64,000 bases of DNA from contig JBAYIU010000001.1 in NCBI GenBank assembly GCA_041665465.1, positions 310,001-374,000 of the forward strand, in the 5' to 3' direction. The position numbers and the translations under genes were made by a program. Below the pieces are notes generated by a model. It was not told the origin of the DNA. It saw only the letters and a list, made by a program, of their open reading frames with translations, and ran no database searches. Shown here piece after piece: positions 62,279 through 64,000 of the stretch (its first letter is position 1; the number at the start of each line of letters is the position of its first letter). Source of the stretch: JACRPH01 sp041665465 (lineage in GTDB: Archaea > Nanobdellota > Nanobdellia > Woesearchaeales > GW2011-AR9).

Positions 62279-62453
62279 GCCCCAGAAAGTTAAAGATAAA
62301 CCTCAGAAAGTAAAGTTGGTAGGAGCTTTATTTACTGCTAGACAAATCGTAGGATTGATCAAAGATATTACTTTACTAATCTTTTTATTAGTGTTGATCT
62401 TTGGAGTAATCTTCTTCGTTACTTTCGCCAGTCAGATACAACTGCCTTTCTAA
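62265..62453 (+). CDS. Single-pass membrane protein, 62 aa
   Basis: A short paralogue of the preceding gene. Two copies of KPQKVK (residues 5-10 and 12-17) are followed by LVGALFTARQIVGLIKDITL and one membrane segment (IFLLVLIFGVIFFVTF). Start ATG 62265 overlaps the upstream gene by 14 bases. Its KxGALxxxRxxxGxIKDI block is shared with the 61805 protein. Confidence 0.68.
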   Translation: MVEDKPQKVKDKPQKVKLVGALFTARQIVGLIKDITLLIFLLVLIFGVIFFVTFASQIQLPF

Positions 62454-62455
62454 GA

Positions 62456-62788
62456 TCACAAACTTTCAATAAAGGCATACCTTCTAAGCATCTTCTTATA
62501 GAACTCTGTAGCTTGTTTACTTCCATTTAAGGTATCATCGCTATGGAAAGATTTACTTTCTAAAACTAGAACCGAGTAATCGTTCTCTGGATAAATACGA
62601 GAGACTTTCTCCACCAGAGGATCATGACCGCCGATAAGAATAATTTGTTCTCCGACCTTAACTTCAGAAGGGAATTCTATCGGGCTCGACTTTAAGTACT
62701 TGTGGCCATCGCAATCATTACACCAATAATCCCCTTCGACATACAAGTGACTTGCTCCGATAACACATTCTAAAGCATATTTAACCAT
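62456..62788 (-). CDS. Hypothetical protein with CxxC motif, 110 aa
   Basis: No family is recognised. One Cys pair (DYWCNDCDGHKYL, residues 20-32) might bind a metal, with a third Cys at about residue 8. The remainder alternates strands and helices (VKVGEQIILIGGHDPLVEKV, SVLVLESKSFHSDD). The ATG at 62788 follows an A/T-rich gap. It ends 3 bases from the preceding gene's stop, convergent. Confidence 0.65.
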   Translation of the reverse strand: MVKYALECVIGASHLYVEGDYWCNDCDGHKYLKSSPIEFPSEVKVGEQIILIGGHDPLVEKVSRIYPENDYSVLVLESKSFHSDDTLNGSKQATEFYKKMLRRYAFIESL

Positions 62789-62922
62789 TTAATCTCACCA
62801 AATCTAGAGTTAAGAACAATTATCAAATATCCTTCTCTACGGATATCTACGAAAAAGAGTTTTACTTACCAAAAAAGAGAATTTAAGTAAAATATTTAAA
62901 GGTTATAACTTTAACTATAAGT

Positions 62923-63429
62923 ATGATTATCCGAAAAGCCACCCCAAAAGATGTTCCAGAGATGATGAAATTGTACTTACAGTTTATGGAAGACCACGAC
63001 AAAATCGTTTTTCCTATAAATCCAAGATTAAAACCAATTACTCTACGTAAGAAGAACCATGTAGAGATAATGGGGGGATTCATAAACAAACATCGTCTTT
63101 CCAAAAAAGGATTGGTGCTTGTAGCGGAAGATAGTTCTCAGAAAGAAGGGAAAAGAATAGTAGGGTATTGTATTGCTTTTATCCGAAAGAGTTCTCCCAT
63201 TTATGTGGTTGATAAGAAAGGTTTCATTAGTGATTTATTTATACTTAGATCTTATCGAGGAAAAAAGATTAGTTCTACTTTCTTTTCCAAGGTAAAAACT
63301 TGGATGAGAAGCAATAAAGTAAAGTATTTAGGAATTGGAGTATATCATGATAATCAGCTAGCACACAAGATATATCACAAGTGGGGATTCTGGGATCATC
63401 ACGTTGAAATGATGTTAAAATTATCTTAA
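62923..63429 (+). CDS. GNAT-family N-acetyltransferase
   Basis: A 168-residue acetyl-CoA-dependent transferase. It starts MIIRKATPKDVPEMMKLYLQ, typical GNAT helix 1. The acetyl-CoA loop region is ISDLFILRSYRGKKISSTFF (Arg/Gly motif Q/RxxGxG/A-like, near 103-122), followed by the C-terminal YHDNQLAHKIYHKWGFWDHH. The substrate is unknown. A TATA-like aatatttaaa (about 62888-62897) is about 30 bases before the ATG, so leaderless. The stop overlaps the dnaJ stop by 4 bases. Confidence 0.88.
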   Translation: MIIRKATPKDVPEMMKLYLQFMEDHDKIVFPINPRLKPITLRKKNHVEIMGGFINKHRLSKKGLVLVAEDSSQKEGKRIVGYCIAFIRKSSPIYVVDKKGFISDLFILRSYRGKKISSTFFSKVKTWMRSNKVKYLGIGVYHDNQLAHKIYHKWGFWDHHVEMMLKLS

Positions 63430-64000
63430 TCTCCTTTACCAAATATCTTCTTCAAGAAGTTAACCGAAGGTTTCTCCTCTCCTAATTGTTTAATCAATTC
63501 CTGCTGCTTCTTAGTCAGCTTCTTAGGAACTTCAATCCGAACTTTAACCATCTCGTCTCCAGAAATGTCTTGATTCAAAACAGGAAGACCTTTATCTTTC
63601 ATTCTAAATACGGTTTCAGATGCAGTCCCGGCAGGAATCTTTAACTTAGCTTTTCCATCAATGGTGGGGACTTCAATCTCATCCCCTAAAGCAGCTTGAG
63701 TAAAAGAAATAGGAAGAGTCAGATGGATATCATCACCTTTTCTAATAAACACTTTATGTTCTTTAACATGAATAATAACATATAAATCACCAGCAGGACC
63801 GTTATTAGCACCAACTTCTCCTTCTCCCCTTACTCGTAAACGCATTCCTTCTTCTACTCCAGTTGGAATAGTAACTTCTATCTCTTTCTTCTTACGAATT
63901 ACTCCTTCTCCATCACATTTTTCGCAGGTATCTTTAGGAGCTTGACCTTGACCTTGACATTCAGGACAGGGACCGGTTTGTTGGAACAGTCCAAAAGGTG
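63426..64000 (-). CDS. dnaJ: DnaJ/Hsp40 chaperone, 5' part outside window
   Basis: A partial protein of about 191 codons; the frame is open to the window edge. Visible parts are the two last zinc-finger repeats (CPECQGQGQ and CEKCDGEG, plus-strand about 63905-63965) and the C-terminal substrate-binding domain (VTIPTGVEEGMRLRVRGEGE, DLYVIIHVKEHKVFIRKGDD, LKIPAGTASETVFRMKDKGL). It lacks the J-domain within this window. In many archaea dnaJ is next to dnaK/grpE, which may lie beyond the edge. Confidence 0.93.
   Translation of the reverse strand, partial: PFGLFQQTGPCPECQGQGQAPKDTCEKCDGEGVIRKKKEIEVTIPTGVEEGMRLRVRGEGEVGANNGPAGDLYVIIHVKEHKVFIRKGDDIHLTLPISFTQAALGDEIEVPTIDGKAKLKIPAGTASETVFRMKDKGLPVLNQDISGDEMVKVRIEVPKKLTKKQQELIKQLGEEKPSVNFLKKIFGKGD

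Noticed and set aside
1..64000. CRISPR arrays, rRNA genes, replication origin
   Set aside because: No regular direct repeats with spacers, no rRNA cores and no origin-type repeat clusters with an orc1/cdc6 gene were seen.

Overview
This window looks like archaeal DNA, most likely from a DPANN archaeon of the Woesearchaeota/Pacearchaeota type. The evidence is: an archaeal L1-L10-L12 (uL1/P0/P1) ribosomal gene order; archaeal-type YchF, TruD, Lhr helicase, Sua5 and a COG1340-like coiled-coil protein; TATA-like boxes about 25-30 bases before many start codons, suggesting leaderless mRNAs; many Lrp, TrmB and AbrB/PhoU-like regulators; two tRNA genes with archaeal introns; and very large Asn/Ser/Thr/Cys-rich surface proteins. 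The genome is AT-rich and tightly packed, with many 4-base ATGA overlaps. Some genes look bacterial in type: an S4-domain TyrRS, a zinc-LID adenylate kinase and DnaJ. The lineage is an inference, since no rRNA gene is present.

Layout. 1-5641: a giant secreted protein on the minus strand that leaves the window. 5851-13474: pgk, two unknown proteins, a HAD phosphatase with YchF, a zinc-ribbon protein with a small lipoprotein, and a tandem Lrp regulator. 13575-16641: an HD protein, then an accessory segment with an AbrB-like/winged-HTH pair, a DDE transposase and three very small genes. 16752-19331: two small unknown genes, a HIT protein and Sua5, with the remains of an old duplication. 19438-28927: TldD/TldE, an EEP-family protein, a DUF488 protein, a fused aspartate carbamoyltransferase, TrmB, TruD and tRNA-Lys. 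28932-33347: six regulators with alternating orientation.

33363-43357: three compact gene sets. The first is DAHP-synthase-like / APH-kinase-like / malate-lactate-dehydrogenase-like on the minus strand. The second is PLP decarboxylase / TyrRS / methyltransferase on the plus strand. The third is ATP-grasp (PEP-synthase N-terminal-like) / HD / DJ-1 on the minus strand. 43410-43717 holds a tRNA-Tyr with two introns and a structured hairpin upstream of it. 43788-46667 is an Lhr helicase. 46795-50628 is a cohesin/dockerin-like surface protein cluster. 50673-57626 has two small unknown proteins, Adk, ribosomal proteins, a coiled-coil protein, two NUDIX hydrolases and KsgA. 57704-62453 encodes membrane and exported proteins, including a membrane-anchored transglutaminase-like protein. 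The window ends in a GNAT acetyltransferase and a truncated dnaJ.

The most unusual items are the tRNA-Tyr interrupted in both the anticodon loop and the T-loop, the tRNA-Lys interrupted in the D-loop with a recognisable bulge-helix-bulge, the two three-gene metabolic operons of unknown product, and the bacterial-type TyrRS coupled to a decarboxylase.
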